A DNA stretch of 64,000 nucleotides from contig JACZZP010000003.1 in assembly GCA_015183035.1 (NCBI GenBank), positions 744,001-808,000 on the forward strand, written 5' to 3'. Made by a program: the position numbers and the translations under genes. Origin of the DNA: Meloidogyne chitwoodi (taxonomy: Eukaryota; Nematoda; Chromadorea; Rhabditida; Meloidogynidae). Below the pieces are notes generated by a model. That model was not told the origin of the DNA. It was given only the letters and a program-made list of their open reading frames with translations, and did not search any database. Positions 51,124 through 61,703 of the stretch are shown one piece after another. Numbering within the stretch: position 1 is the first letter of the stretch; the number at the start of each line of letters is the position of its first letter.

Positions 51124-52026
51124 TTTCTTTGATAAGATCAGAAAAAATTTCTGAATAATCCAATTTTCTGATATCTCTTATTTTTCAATGAAAAGATAAA
51201 AAAATGATTTCTTTCAAACCCTCAAAAATATTCTCTGTACTAGATAAATTGTTGTTTTTTCAATTAAATAATCTCTGCATCTACAAATTTAAAAAAAACT
51301 ATTTTCTATTAAAATTAATTAATTTATGGAATTATTTTAAACTAAAATAATATAAAATATTTACTGATTAGGAGAAAAAAAATAAATATTTGGAGAATTG
51401 CTTTTTTCTAATAGACAAAAATATTTTATTTGTATGTCCTAATTTTTTTACTGATAAAAGATAAGTTTATTATTATTTAATGTAAACATAATATAAACTA
51501 CAACAACATTACCATTTAATATTAAAAAATTAAAAATAATTCTATTAAAAATTTATATAAATTTTTCAAGAAAAAACAAATTTTTTTATAAAATTGTTTT
51601 TTGTTTGTTTGGAAAAATTAAAGAAAAATATATTTTTCTTTATAAAATAAAGTCTTTTAAAGTAAAAATTTTAAATAAAAATTTAATGAATAATTTAGTA
51701 GAAAAAAAGGTGAAAATGACTAAATTAGAACATTCTTTTTTTATAAAAGGTAAAAGAATAAAAATAAATATATTTTTTAATTTATGATTTATCAAAATAC
51801 CTTTTATTAAATAAAAAGAATTTAATTTACCAGAATGTTTTTGTAATTTTTTAAAAATTAAATAAAAAGATTTTTTTTTTAATTATTTATAAATTTAAGT
51901 AAATATATTTTTTAATAAAAAATATATATAAAATTCAGTGTGTCAACAAAAAGTTTGTTTTTGAGTTTTTTTAATCTCAAAAAAAAAGCATAAAATTCAG
52001 GCACAAAATTAATATTTAATAAATAA
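51124..52026. other. AT-rich intergenic region, likely P-glycoprotein promoter
   Basis: About 0.9 kb upstream of the long P-glycoprotein start and downstream of the prefoldin stop. It is extremely A/T-rich with poly-A and poly-T runs. An open frame near 51605-51787 on plus is lysine/asparagine/phenylalanine-rich filler and not credible. No repeats or RNA genes seen. Confidence 0.55.
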
Positions 52027-53205
52027 TTAATGCATTGAATTCTGTTGTGCCAAAGATTTTGTATCAGATTTTTTGCGAAGTTGAACTCCATAATTATAAA
52101 GATTAGCTAGATTTACTTCTTAAAAAATATATTAATTTTGGAATTTTTAAAAATTTTTTTTGAGGTTTATTTTTATTAATTTAATTCTGTTGAGGTTAAT
52201 AAAAAAAAGTAACAACATTTCAGAGAATAAAAATTTAAAAAATCCCAAAAAATCAAAATTAATCTCCCAATAGGTTTGCCAATCTTTTTATAATTAAAAT
52301 AAAAATTAGAAAAAATTCATTTTTCCTAAACATACATCCCTTCATCAATTTTAAATTCAAAAATTTTTTAAAATTAAATTTAAAAAAACCTGTTGTAGTA
52401 ATCTGATCACGTAAAAAGTCCAATTCTTCCTCTGTTTCTTCATTACTAAATTTAGTATATTTAATTAATTTAAAATAAAAAAACGTTTGTTCAATATTTG
52501 CCAAATGTGTAGTTAACAAAGATTGAGCCTCATCCAATTTATATTCGACCATAACATTTGCTCCCAACCAAATACAAACTCTAAAAAAATTAAGTATTTT
52601 TATTAAATAATTTCTCAAAATTTAAAAATAAAAAAAATCAAAAAAGTAAAAAATAGTTAATAAAAAACCTGTCCATTTCCTCAACAATAGCGTCTGAAAA
52701 AAGATTTTCATCCAATTTATATGTTAACATAACAGAATTAGCCTTCTCCTTATTTGCCTTTTAAAAAATGAAATAAATATATTTTTAAATATTTAATTAA
52801 AAATAAACATTTTGTTCAGCCAACATTTTCAAAGAATCAATGCTTTTTTGGTAATCAAGAATGCTCTCATCAATTCTTTAAAAATATTTATTTAAAAAAA
52901 ATTTAAAAAATAAACTTTGTTTTTTGTTGAAGAGCACTAGTTTCTAATAATTTATAACGTCTAAAATTATCTCTTTCATCTTCCTGAACATCATCCAAAG
53001 TTTTCTTTTTTTCAGTCAAATAATGTTCTACGTTCTCCTTTAAATTAATTTTTTAAATTAATTAAAATGAATAAAAATATTTAAAACAAACCAAAACTTG
53101 AGATTTTAAAATATTTCTTTTCTTCATTCTTTCCTCAACAGATAAAAAGTCTATTAATGTTTCATTTGTAGTTGAAGTACTTGCATTATTTATTTTATTT
53201 TCCAT
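52027..53205 (-). CDS. pfd-3: Prefoldin subunit 3 (VBP1)
   Basis: An alpha-type subunit of the hexameric prefoldin co-chaperone, which hands unfolded actin and tubulin to the CCT chaperonin in the cytosol. The start MENKINNASTSTTNETLIDF (53205) is followed by helix 1 (EERMKKRNILKSQ...VEHYLTEKKKTLDDVQ), then LDYQKSIDSLKMLAEQ, the central conserved LDENLFSDAIV, VCIWLGANVMVEYKLDEAQ, helix 2 with EEELDFLRDQITTTEVNLAN, and the end LYNYGVQLRKK...QQNSMH. The IWLGANVM and LDFLRDQ-TTTE blocks are diagnostic of this subunit. Length (about 190-200 residues) fits. Five or more short introns interrupt it. The N- and C-terminal coiled-coil arms are both present, so the gene looks whole. Confidence 0.92.
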
Positions 53206-54625
53206 AAATTAAAATATTTAATATTTAAATTTCTTTTTCTTTTTTAATTTTAAAATAATTAAAATTATTTAAGCTAAAAAAGATATTATAATTTTAAATA
53301 TAATTTAATTAAATAAATATAAACTTTTTAAAATATTTTTAAACATTAATTAAATAAAATATTATTTTTTTTTTAATTTTTATTTCACAAATCACAGCTA
53401 TACAATCCCAAAAAAATTAAAAAGCAGTTCAGGGAGAGATAATAAAATAAAAATGTAAGGAGAAATTAAAAAATAAATCAATATTAATATGAAAAAAAAA
53501 GAAATATTTTATATAAAATTATTATTAATTAATTAATATTAGCTAGAGCAATAAAATATAATTTTTTAGCATCGACAAAGAAAAATTTTTTTTAAAAAAA
53601 AGTTAAATATTTTAATTAATTTTTAGATTATTTTTTTAATATTTTTGATGAAAAAAAATTTTACTAATATATACATAAATTTATTAAATACAATGCTAAA
53701 ATAAAATAAAATAAAATTTTAAAAGAGAAAAATCGAAAACCTTATTTTTAAGGTTTTGTGAATGTGGGGAGAACATATGTAGGTAGTATATAATAAAAAC
53801 ATTAAAAATAAAAATGAGACAGATAGCACTCCAAAAAAAATTTTTTTTAGAAAAATACATATCTCTGTTATTATAATAAAATTATTTAAAAGAAAAAAGA
53901 ATATTAATAATTTTTAAATTTGGCTATTTTTAAATGAAGCAAAATGAGCTAATAATTAAGCAAATTAAAAAAAAAATTAATAATAATCTAAAGAATCAAT
54001 TTTTTAGAGAAAAGATATAAATACATAAATATATTACACAGTTACAAAAATAGAAATGTGTTAGAAATTATTAAATTGTTTAAAATAAAATAGTAGTAGT
54101 AGAAAGACAATATTCTAAGTTAATTAAATGATTAATTTAGTTATATTCACATCATTAAAATTATACAAAAAAAATAAAAACACATTTTTATATAAAAATA
54201 TAAATTATAATAATGTCAGAAAATAGGTGATTTTATGTGAACGATCCATAGAAAATATAATCAGAAATTTAAAAAAAAAATCAAGGAACGACTCCTAAAA
54301 AAGTGTCCACATTCAATTAAATTTATTTATAAAAATTTATCGCCGGGATAAAAAAATTAGTATTGAAAAAAAAAGTAGAAGAAGAACATTCCTTATATTC
54401 AGAATCATAAGCCGAGATTTTATAAAAATACAAAAAGACCATTATATAAAATACAATAATTTGAGAGGCTTCAAAATAAAATTTAAAAAAAAATCGGTAA
54501 TACATTTTTAATTTTTAAGCCTCTTATATATTTTGTATTATTAAAAATACAAAAAAATAAAACATAATAAAATTCAATTCCCTTTATTTTATAAATTTTT
54601 TTTATTATTATCTTCTCTCTTTTTT
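53206..54625. other. AT-rich intergenic region, no gene seen
   Basis: 1.4 kb between the start of prefoldin 3 and the end of the RING gene, both on minus. It must hold the prefoldin promoter and the RING-gene 3' untranslated region. It is almost pure A/T with homopolymer runs. A 60-codon frame near 54323-54505 on minus is Phe/Tyr-rich and not credible. No tandem or inverted repeat of note. Confidence 0.55.
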
Positions 54626-57600
54626 TTAACATGCAGTGCTAGAAGTTGCCGAAGCATAAGCAGCTGCATTTAAAATAACAGCAGCAGACCCAACACTTAC
54701 TAATGCAGCATTGCTACTTCCTGGTACACTAATACCTTTATCCATATCAACACGACAGAGTGGACATTTCTTATTTTGTTGTAACCAAGGATCAATACAT
54801 TCCATGTGGAATAAATGTCCACAATTGAGGCCACGTAATTCATCTCCAGTTTCAAATTCACATAAACAAATTGTACATCTTTCACGTTCTTGTTCACTAA
54901 AAAAATGAAGAATATTAAGGAAATAAATTTATAATGTTTTTTACTATAAACCAATTTTGGTAATTTAAACAAAATTAATTTAAATATTAGAATGACTCAC
55001 GGAATATTTGGATCTTCAACATATGAAAGCTTTTGTGAATGCCTTTTGATCTGTTCCAATGTTGCACCAACTTTAAGAATATTTTTATAATATTAAAAAA
55101 GAAAAAAAAACAAACTAGGTTGAGGCTCTGCAGCTGTAGCAGCAGCCATTGCATTCGCAACAATATGATGAGGATTTGTAGCATTAGCTAAGGCAGATGC
55201 AGAACCACCACCATTAAGCACTAATGATGTTTCAGCGCCAGGGTGATTATGTAAAAGAACGAGACTTGACTGAAAAATAAAAAAATTGATTTAATTTCCA
55301 TAAAAATAAATTTATAGTAAACTTATTTGATAAAGCAAACCCAATTTTCACTCTAAAAATAAAATCTAAAATACCAAATCCATTTGTGTCATCTGAACTG
55401 GCAATGTCTGAGGCATCATAATCAATGGCCTCATCAAATGACGATGTTGTGCAGCAGCCACTGCAGCTGCTTGAGCTGTTCTTTGTTGAATTTGTTGTTG
55501 TTGCTGATAAAAATGATTAGCTGTTTCCCTTTCACGTTCCTGTTGAGCCAAACGAGCAGCAAAAAGACTTTGATGTAAAGGGTTAATGTTTTGTTGGACT
55601 TGAACTTGAGCCATTAAATTATTTTCGTTAAGAGTTGCACCACGTTGCAAACTTAAATATTTATTTTTTAAATCGTTACAAAAATTAAAATTTTAATAAT
55701 ACCTATATAAAGATGGAATTTGCTGTTGTTGTTGAGCAGGAACTGCTGACATCGTTTGCTGTTGTCCCAATGCTGCTGCACTATTTAACAACATAGCAGT
55801 CACAGCAGAAGGAGAAAGAGATGCAGCTTGTTGTTGTGCATGAATTTGTTGTGCCTGCATTTGTTGCTGTGCGTGTATTTGTTGTTGTGCACTGTGCATC
55901 GCCTGTTGTTGAGCGTGGACCTGCTGCTGAAATTGTGCCATTCTTTGTTGAGCTGAATCAAGTGACGTTGCAGAATCACAAAGGGCAGATGTCGAAGTTG
56001 ACAAAGTTGAAGCCCCAATATTAATGCCAATGCTTACAGAGGACGATTGTGGTTGCCGTTGTAAATTATTGGTGTTGTAAGCATCCAAAAGAAATTGATA
56101 TGCACTGTTTGACTGACCAAGTGTTTGGGTAATGTTATTTGTATTTAATAAAAATCTTTGTGTCTGTTGATTAGATTCATCGAAATTGTTTGGTATTTCA
56201 AGATTTGACACAGAACTAAGCAAACTATGTAAATTTGAACTAGAGGAAGAACAAAGGTTTGTTGGACGAGATTGATGCTAAAATAAAATTGAAAAATAAA
56301 AAGAAAAAGAAAAACAACCAAATGTTGTCCTCCTTGCTGAGGTCTTACCACTCCAATAGGTGGATTTTCAACTGTAACTCCGTTTGTTGATGCATTATTA
56401 TTACTCTGATTGCTAATAATTGAAGATTGGGTTGTTGTACCATTAGTCACATTAGAATTGCAAATAGTACAGATAGAGGATGGTTGATGTGAGAGAAGAG
56501 GCTGGTGGTGATGACAATGTAAGTGGTGATGATGATGATGGAGACAGCTACATGCTGTTACGGCTGCTGGAGTTGCACCGGGATTTGACTATAAAAAAAT
56601 TTAAATGAAAAAACGAGTAAAAAATAGTAAAAAACCAATCGTGACTGGCAAGCAGCTGCAGCACAAACAGCACATTGAACAGCTGCTGTTGCCCCTGTTA
56701 ATGCAGCCAAAGCTTGAGGAGAAAGAGCAGTTGCCGCATTAGCAGCACTCAATGCAGCTGCGACAATTTGTTCCATACCTGCTGCAACGGATGAAATTGT
56801 AGAAGCTGCCACAACAGCTGCTGCAGCAGCTTGTTGATTTTGTAAAGGAGCAGTTTGATTCTGTTGTAATGAAGTTAATGCTGAAGACTGAACTGTATTG
56901 GGAGTTACAGTACTAGAAAATGATAGCATTTCATTGAGCGGTGTTGGAAGAGAAATGGCAGCCTTTACAATTTTAGAGATTAATTAAGAGTAAATTTAAA
57001 AAATATATATTATTGTTTCAATTGTCATAAAAATCAAATAAAATTAGTTATTAACCAAAGTCTGAGCTCGTTGCCGAAGTTGAACAAGTGCGGCAGCTGT
57101 AGCGTTGTTCGTAGCTTCAATATCCGCTTCTGATTGTGAGATTGTAGTTATGGAGGGAACATTTGTTGGACTGACAGAATTTTCGTCCAATTCAGAGACA
57201 TCTTCATCAAAAGATAATATGCGACGAAGCTTTGGAGCACGACTTGGACCTAGAAATACAAAAAAAAGATAGATCCATATTAATTTAACGAAAACTCTTA
57301 AAATATTTAAAAATTAAAATAAAAACCTTCATTAAATTCATCAATTCTTTGACGATCACCTCCAGTTGCTACTGCAATATTCAAAGCTTCTCCAGTTGCC
57401 AAACGGATTTGTGTTGAATTGGCATATAACAATGGCGGAGATGAAGAGACATTTATATTATTTGCATTATTTATTGCTGTCAACATTGCAGAAGAAACAG
57501 TCTCTAAGTTGGGAGGAAATGCAGTAGCATTTGAACGTTTTAGTGAAGATGAAGAACTGCTTGCAGCAGAACGTGACAAACGATTAGGTGGTGAATGATG

Positions 57601-59116
57601 AATAGGTTGGATAACACCAATAGGTGGAACAGAATTTGAAGTTGATGAAACAGGAACGGAGGTTATAAGTTGCTGCTGAAAACCAGGATTTGATATTTGC
57701 TTAATAGAAAAAATTATGTTTATTCAGATGTTATAATTATCTCTTTAGCACCCTGAATAAGTCTTTTATAAATAAAATCGATAAAATCAAAAAACTTTAA
57801 AAAACCTACAAAAATCTGTGCTTGACGTTGCCTATGTGCCAACAATGTCGCATCACCATTATTATTATTTCCACTGTTCTCGATTCTCGTATGCTGACGA
57901 GTATCTCCATTGTTGTTATTTATATCATAAGTTTGATGATAAGGACAGACACCGGCGGCTGCAACTGCCATTGACGTTGCTGCAGCTGCTGCAAACATTG
58001 ATGGCAATGTGCAAGAACACAGAGCAGATACTGGAGTTATTGGTAACGCTAAAAATTGTGAATTAATAAAAAGTTATTAGAAATTAGAGAAACAATCTAA
58101 ATAAAAAAATCATTAATTTCCACAATAAAACACCAAAAATAATTTATTACAATTTGGAATATTTCCCTGTTGGTCATTTGAAGGTGCGATAGTCAAATTT
58201 TGTTGTTGGGAAAATGCTGGAGGAATTTGAGCTGAATTATTTATATTTTGTGATTGTTGATTTTGTTGTGTAGAAAAATATGTAGACAATGGTGTTGAAT
58301 AACTTGTAACCAGATTTGGAGAAGTATTATATCCAGATGCTACATCTTGACGCTAAAATAAAGATTTTTAATTGTAAAAGATTATACAAAAAAATTGTTC
58401 TAAAATTCTATCAGAAATGTAAAAATATTCTAGCTTATAAATTTATCGATTAATAATAGTCAAAAACCTGGCGTTTAAAAAGAACGCCAAAACAGTTAAG
58501 TTTTATTTTAAACAAATTTCATAGAAAGCTTAAAAAATAAAAAAACCTGCTGCTGATGTATAGCAACGGCAGTTGAAACAGCAGCAGCTGCAGCCACATA
58601 ATGGTCAAACATTGTGGAAAGTCCATTTGTCGAATCACAAACGATAGTTTGTCCTCCTACTCCATTTGGTTGAGGAGATGATGAAATTGAATTTGTATTT
58701 GCTAAGAGTGGAAAAGAAGCAGCAGTCACTCCTGGTGAAGCCATAGCCTAAAAACAAATTTAAAGAATTTTTTACAAAACTTTTTTAAAATCGTTAAAGA
58801 AATATTCTTAGAAAGTTAAAACCTGAGCCATTAAGTTTATTTGGTGTTGAAGTCGAAGTGATGCACTAGCTGCTGACTCAGCCAAAGAATGTAATGTAGA
58901 AGCAGCAGCAAGTTCCTCACGCCTGGGATAGGGAGAATCTTCTCGAGTAGGATGAAGTGCAGGATTTCTGTTGTTATTATTGTTCCGCGTCAAATTAACC
59001 AGTAAAGACGAAGAGGTTGTCAAAGAATTGGACTGCTGTCCTGTAGCATGGAGTTGATTGTTGTCTTCATTGCCGAAGTTTTCGGTATTTGATTCTTTTT
59101 GATTTACTGATTGCAT
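54626..59116 (-). CDS. RING-H2 E3 ubiquitin ligase, Arkadia-like, with long low-complexity N-terminus
   Basis: Start MQSVNQKESNTENFG (59116); stop at 54626 after ATSSTAC. About 1100-1200 residues in roughly a dozen exons. The C-terminal RING-H2 is CTIC, LNCGHLFHMECIDPW and KKCPLC (C3H2C3), preceded by GATLEQIKRHSQKLSY, a segment placed like the one before the RING of Arkadia/RNF111 and RNF165. The rest is mostly disordered: alanine tracts (MFAAAAATS, ALAALTGATAAVQCAVCAAA), glutamine-rich QQQVHAQQQ and HAQQQMQAQQ runs (55800-55930), Ser/Asn stretches (RNNNNNRN), and a Cys/His-rich island (CSCLHHHHHHLHCHHH, near 56500-56560) followed by CTIC. Arkadia proteins also carry His-rich stretches and act on TGF-beta/SMAD signalling in the nucleus; that function here is inference. 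Long repetitive exons could hide minor exon-boundary errors. Confidence 0.8.
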
Positions 59117-59519
59117 TAAAAATAGGAGAGCTTTCAGATTTTTTATGTGAAATAAAATTTTAGAATGGAGAGCAGCAACTCAACCAAGTTTTAGAGATAC
59201 GACTAAAATAGAAATTTAATAATTCATTTAAACGATGATTATTTGGCAATTAAGCAAAGAAAGCGCAATTCGGAAATCACAAACAAAATACAAAAAAAAA
59301 CTCGTTAAGAACAAAACACAAGAAATACCAACATATGCTACAAGTCATGTGAAAAAAAAGAATGAATAAAAATGACATTTATGCTTCACAAATGTCAATT
59401 TATATTAGCGTATATCATAGTTTCTGAACTGTTAGCTTTTAACCCTCTTATTTATGACAGAATACCATAACTAATAAGTTCTGATACATCAGACCGATTG
59501 CATATATTATCAAGACATT

Positions 59520-59790
59520 TATGTAATAAGATTCACGTTTTGTAATATATTCGAACCAGCAAAACGAGGCGGAGGTGGAGGCAAAAATGGAAGACTGCTG
59601 ACTGGGGGAATTCGTGGGAAGTAAAAGGAATGGAAGGACATACTACGATGAGACGTTTGAGCATCTTGGGTATGGGCTGTCAATGGATAAGAATGGGAAG
59701 AATGAAGAAAAGAAATTACACTGACTCGTGTGCGCTCTCTGCTCCCATAATATTTATAAATTTTTACTCTCTATTCACCATTAGATTTTA
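59520..59790 (-). CDS. Possible upstream exon (proline-rich) of the RING gene
   Basis: On the minus strand a frame stays open for about 90 codons and reads SYPLTAHTQDAQTSHRSM, FHSFYFPRIPPVSS and LPFLPPPPPRFAGSN before a stop. It has no good ATG of its own and is less AT-rich than its surroundings. A donor could be GCTG|GTTCGAA. Composition (Ser, His, Pro) fits the disordered N-terminus of the adjacent RING protein 400 bp downstream, but the join is not demonstrated. It could equally be chance. Confidence 0.25.
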
Positions 59791-59980
59791 GATAGAAATG
59801 TGAGTTTGTCATTTGAGTAGGATTTTATAATCATGGAAAGTATTTATATTAATAATAAAATTTTGATAAGTTTTGAATTTAGAAGCTTATTATCTTAATA
59901 AATGTTTATTAAAAATTCTTAAATTTATAATTATTATTTTAAATAATAATCCAAAATTTCTGAAATTTATTTAGACACAA

Positions 59981-60130
59981 ATGACCCTTTTCAAAACAGT
60001 CGTATTTTCTGTATTCATTGTTAGTTTAACAATTTGTCTATCTCTTTGTCCTTCAGACTATAAAAATAGTGTGGATTCTCTAAGAGAGACAAATAATGAG
60101 CGGATTTTATCTCAAATGTATGTAGTTTGA
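59981..60130 (+). CDS. Small secreted peptide candidate
   Basis: An open frame of 49 residues starts MTLFKTVVFSVFIVSLTICL, a textbook signal peptide: one basic residue, then a hydrophobic core, then small residues and Cys, with likely cleavage after LSLC. The rest (PSDYKNSVDSLRETNNERIL) is hydrophilic. A splice acceptor-like TTTATTTAG ends 5 bases before the ATG, as expected for a trans-spliced leader. A strong donor GTATGT at 60118 could end exon 1; candidate acceptors at 60185-60192 would then add a short C-terminus. One option adds KRTRHIPIQTGCLHQ, with a dibasic site. No family is recognised. It could be a neuropeptide-like or effector-type precursor, or chance. Confidence 0.4.
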   Translation: MTLFKTVVFSVFIVSLTICLSLCPSDYKNSVDSLRETNNERILSQMYVV

Positions 60131-61142
60131 AAATGGAGTGAAGAGAAATATAAAAAATAGAGTAACAATTTCTTTTTTAAAAAGAAAGAGAACGAGACAC
60201 ATTCCCATACAAACTGGCTGCCTTCATCAATAACGCCAGCCGAGCGAGCACAATTTGAGAAGAGTTGAGTCTCTACACAGCAAAGCCGAGCACTACCAGC
60301 CAGTCATCGTAAGTTTGCGGATTAATGAAAGAAATACCGCTCTTACAAATATCATGCTGTGATCTCTCATTCCTTTTGTCTCTGACCATCGTAGTCTGTG
60401 CTCTCTTTTTAGTTTCTGAGTAAAAGACCAGACAACATCAAAGAAAATCCCTTAAGGCATACAATAAAAGGGTATGTGGAGACTGAAATAATAGCGCAGT
60501 GACGTTATTCGGATCAAAATAAAGTCGGATTTTTAGGTTTCATCTTATTTATCACTTTAGGGTTTCTTTGAAGTATGAAAAATAAGCAAAACAAAAACTT
60601 TATAAAAGTACAAACATACACTTTATAAAATTTGCTATGTCAGAATATATATCGAAGAATTCAGTAAAAGATAGACGTCATGTCGCTTTTTTGGAAAATA
60701 CTGTATGCAGATAAAACGAGTTTTGCAAGTTTTAAATTTCAGGATTAATAAATTAGCAACTTAACTAACTCCCTTTGTGATTTAATTGGAATAATTATAT
60801 TGAATTGAATCGGATCTGTAACAAAATTTGTTCTTTAGGATTGAGATTTTTCTATCGTAGTTATCATGAACAGAGTGAAATGTTGGGGGACTTGTAGTTT
60901 AAAAAAGATATAGAATTATGTGAAAATACCCTAATTTTTTCAGGACCGTTTCATGATAAATGTGTATAATTAAAGTATATACATAGATTAAGAGTGAAAA
61001 AATTAAATTTATAATTTTAAATTTTATATTTATTGAATTTAATTACAGTAATTTGAAAATTAATAAAAATATATTGTAAAGGCCTATATCGTCTACTCAA
61101 ATAATATTTATTCAAAGAGGAAAATATAAAATATCATAACAT
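60131..61142. other. Intergenic region with a less AT-rich patch
   Basis: Mostly AT-rich. A patch at about 60190-60480 has clearly higher GC (CCAGCCGAGCGAGCAC, GCCGAGCACTACCAGCCAG) and contains a donor-like CGTAAGT at 60309. It may be an untranslated exon, or further exons of the small secreted-peptide candidate. No complete gene can be built with confidence. Confidence 0.4.
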
Positions 61143-61227
61143 GGCCTCGTGGTGTAGTTGGTTATCACGTCAGTCTAACACTTAATTGGAGCACTGAAGG
61201 TCGCCAGTTCGAGTCTGGCCGAGGTCA
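61143..61227 (+). tRNA. tRNA-Val(AAC) with an 11-nt intron
   Basis: The cloverleaf is complete. The acceptor stem GGCCTCG pairs with CGAGGTC (one G-T pair) with discriminator A. The D arm is GTGTAGTTGGTTATCAC. The anticodon stem TCAGT/ACTGA encloses CTAACAC, giving anticodon AAC at 61177-61179. The variable region is AGGTC and the T arm is GCCAG-TTCGAGT-CTGGC. The anticodon loop is interrupted by CTTAATTGGAG (61181-61191) at the canonical position 37/38; without it the tRNA is 74 nt. The internal promoter boxes (GTGTAGTTGG and GTTCGAGTC) are intact. A T-run at 61232-61236 can terminate RNA polymerase III. The body closely resembles metazoan tRNA-Val(AAC). Confidence 0.92.
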
Positions 61228-61703
61228 AATATTTTTATAAAACTCTTTTCTTATTAAAACTTTTTTCCTTATTTTTTATATACATAAATATTATTAAAAT
61301 TTTAAATTTTTTATTATCAATTATTAATAAGCTGAAAATAATGTTAATTTTGAATCTAAATGCTTCATTAATAAATATATTTAATTAGTATGTTAGATTT
61401 AAGCTAAGTAACTTGGATTAATTATTTAAATTTCAAAAGAATAAAATATATTAAATATTAAATTAAATTATATTAATATTTAATGAATATAGCATAATTT
61501 TAAATTTTAATTTCAAGCATTATGTCAGTATGGCATTATGTATTTTAGAAATTATATCCATAGGACCTTATGTATTTTGGCATTCTGTAGGTGTTGAATT
61601 TTAGGTATTATGTGATATTGAATCGATATTAGAGGGCACAGAACCCGGGATTGCGCGAGATTCGTTAAATTATTAAATCTTTTTATATTATAGAAATTAT
61701 AAA
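61228..61703. other. AT-rich spacer and 5' flank of the acinus gene
   Basis: Contains the tRNA terminator run, then AT-rich DNA with loose repeats of TTATGTATTTTAG/TTATGTATTTTGG near 61530-61585. A splice acceptor-like TATATTATAG lies just before the leader AAATTATAAA and the acinus ATG, so the transcript is probably spliced or trans-spliced there. Confidence 0.5.

Noticed and set aside
51605..51787. 60-codon plus-strand open frame
   Set aside because: Lys/Phe/Asn filler expected by chance in extreme A/T sequence; no supporting signals.
37680..53205. A nematode operon of Sec5, M16, P-glycoprotein and prefoldin
   Set aside because: Same strand, but the Sec5 copy has no start, the P-glycoprotein has about 0.9 kb of upstream DNA, and no trans-splice site was evident; orientation alone is not enough.
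54323..54505. 60-codon minus-strand open frame
   Set aside because: Phe/Tyr-rich chance frame in the RING gene 3' flank.
55384..58066. Plus-strand open frames opposite the RING gene (64-82 codons)
   Set aside because: They are antisense shadows of Gln-, Ala- and His-rich coding exons.
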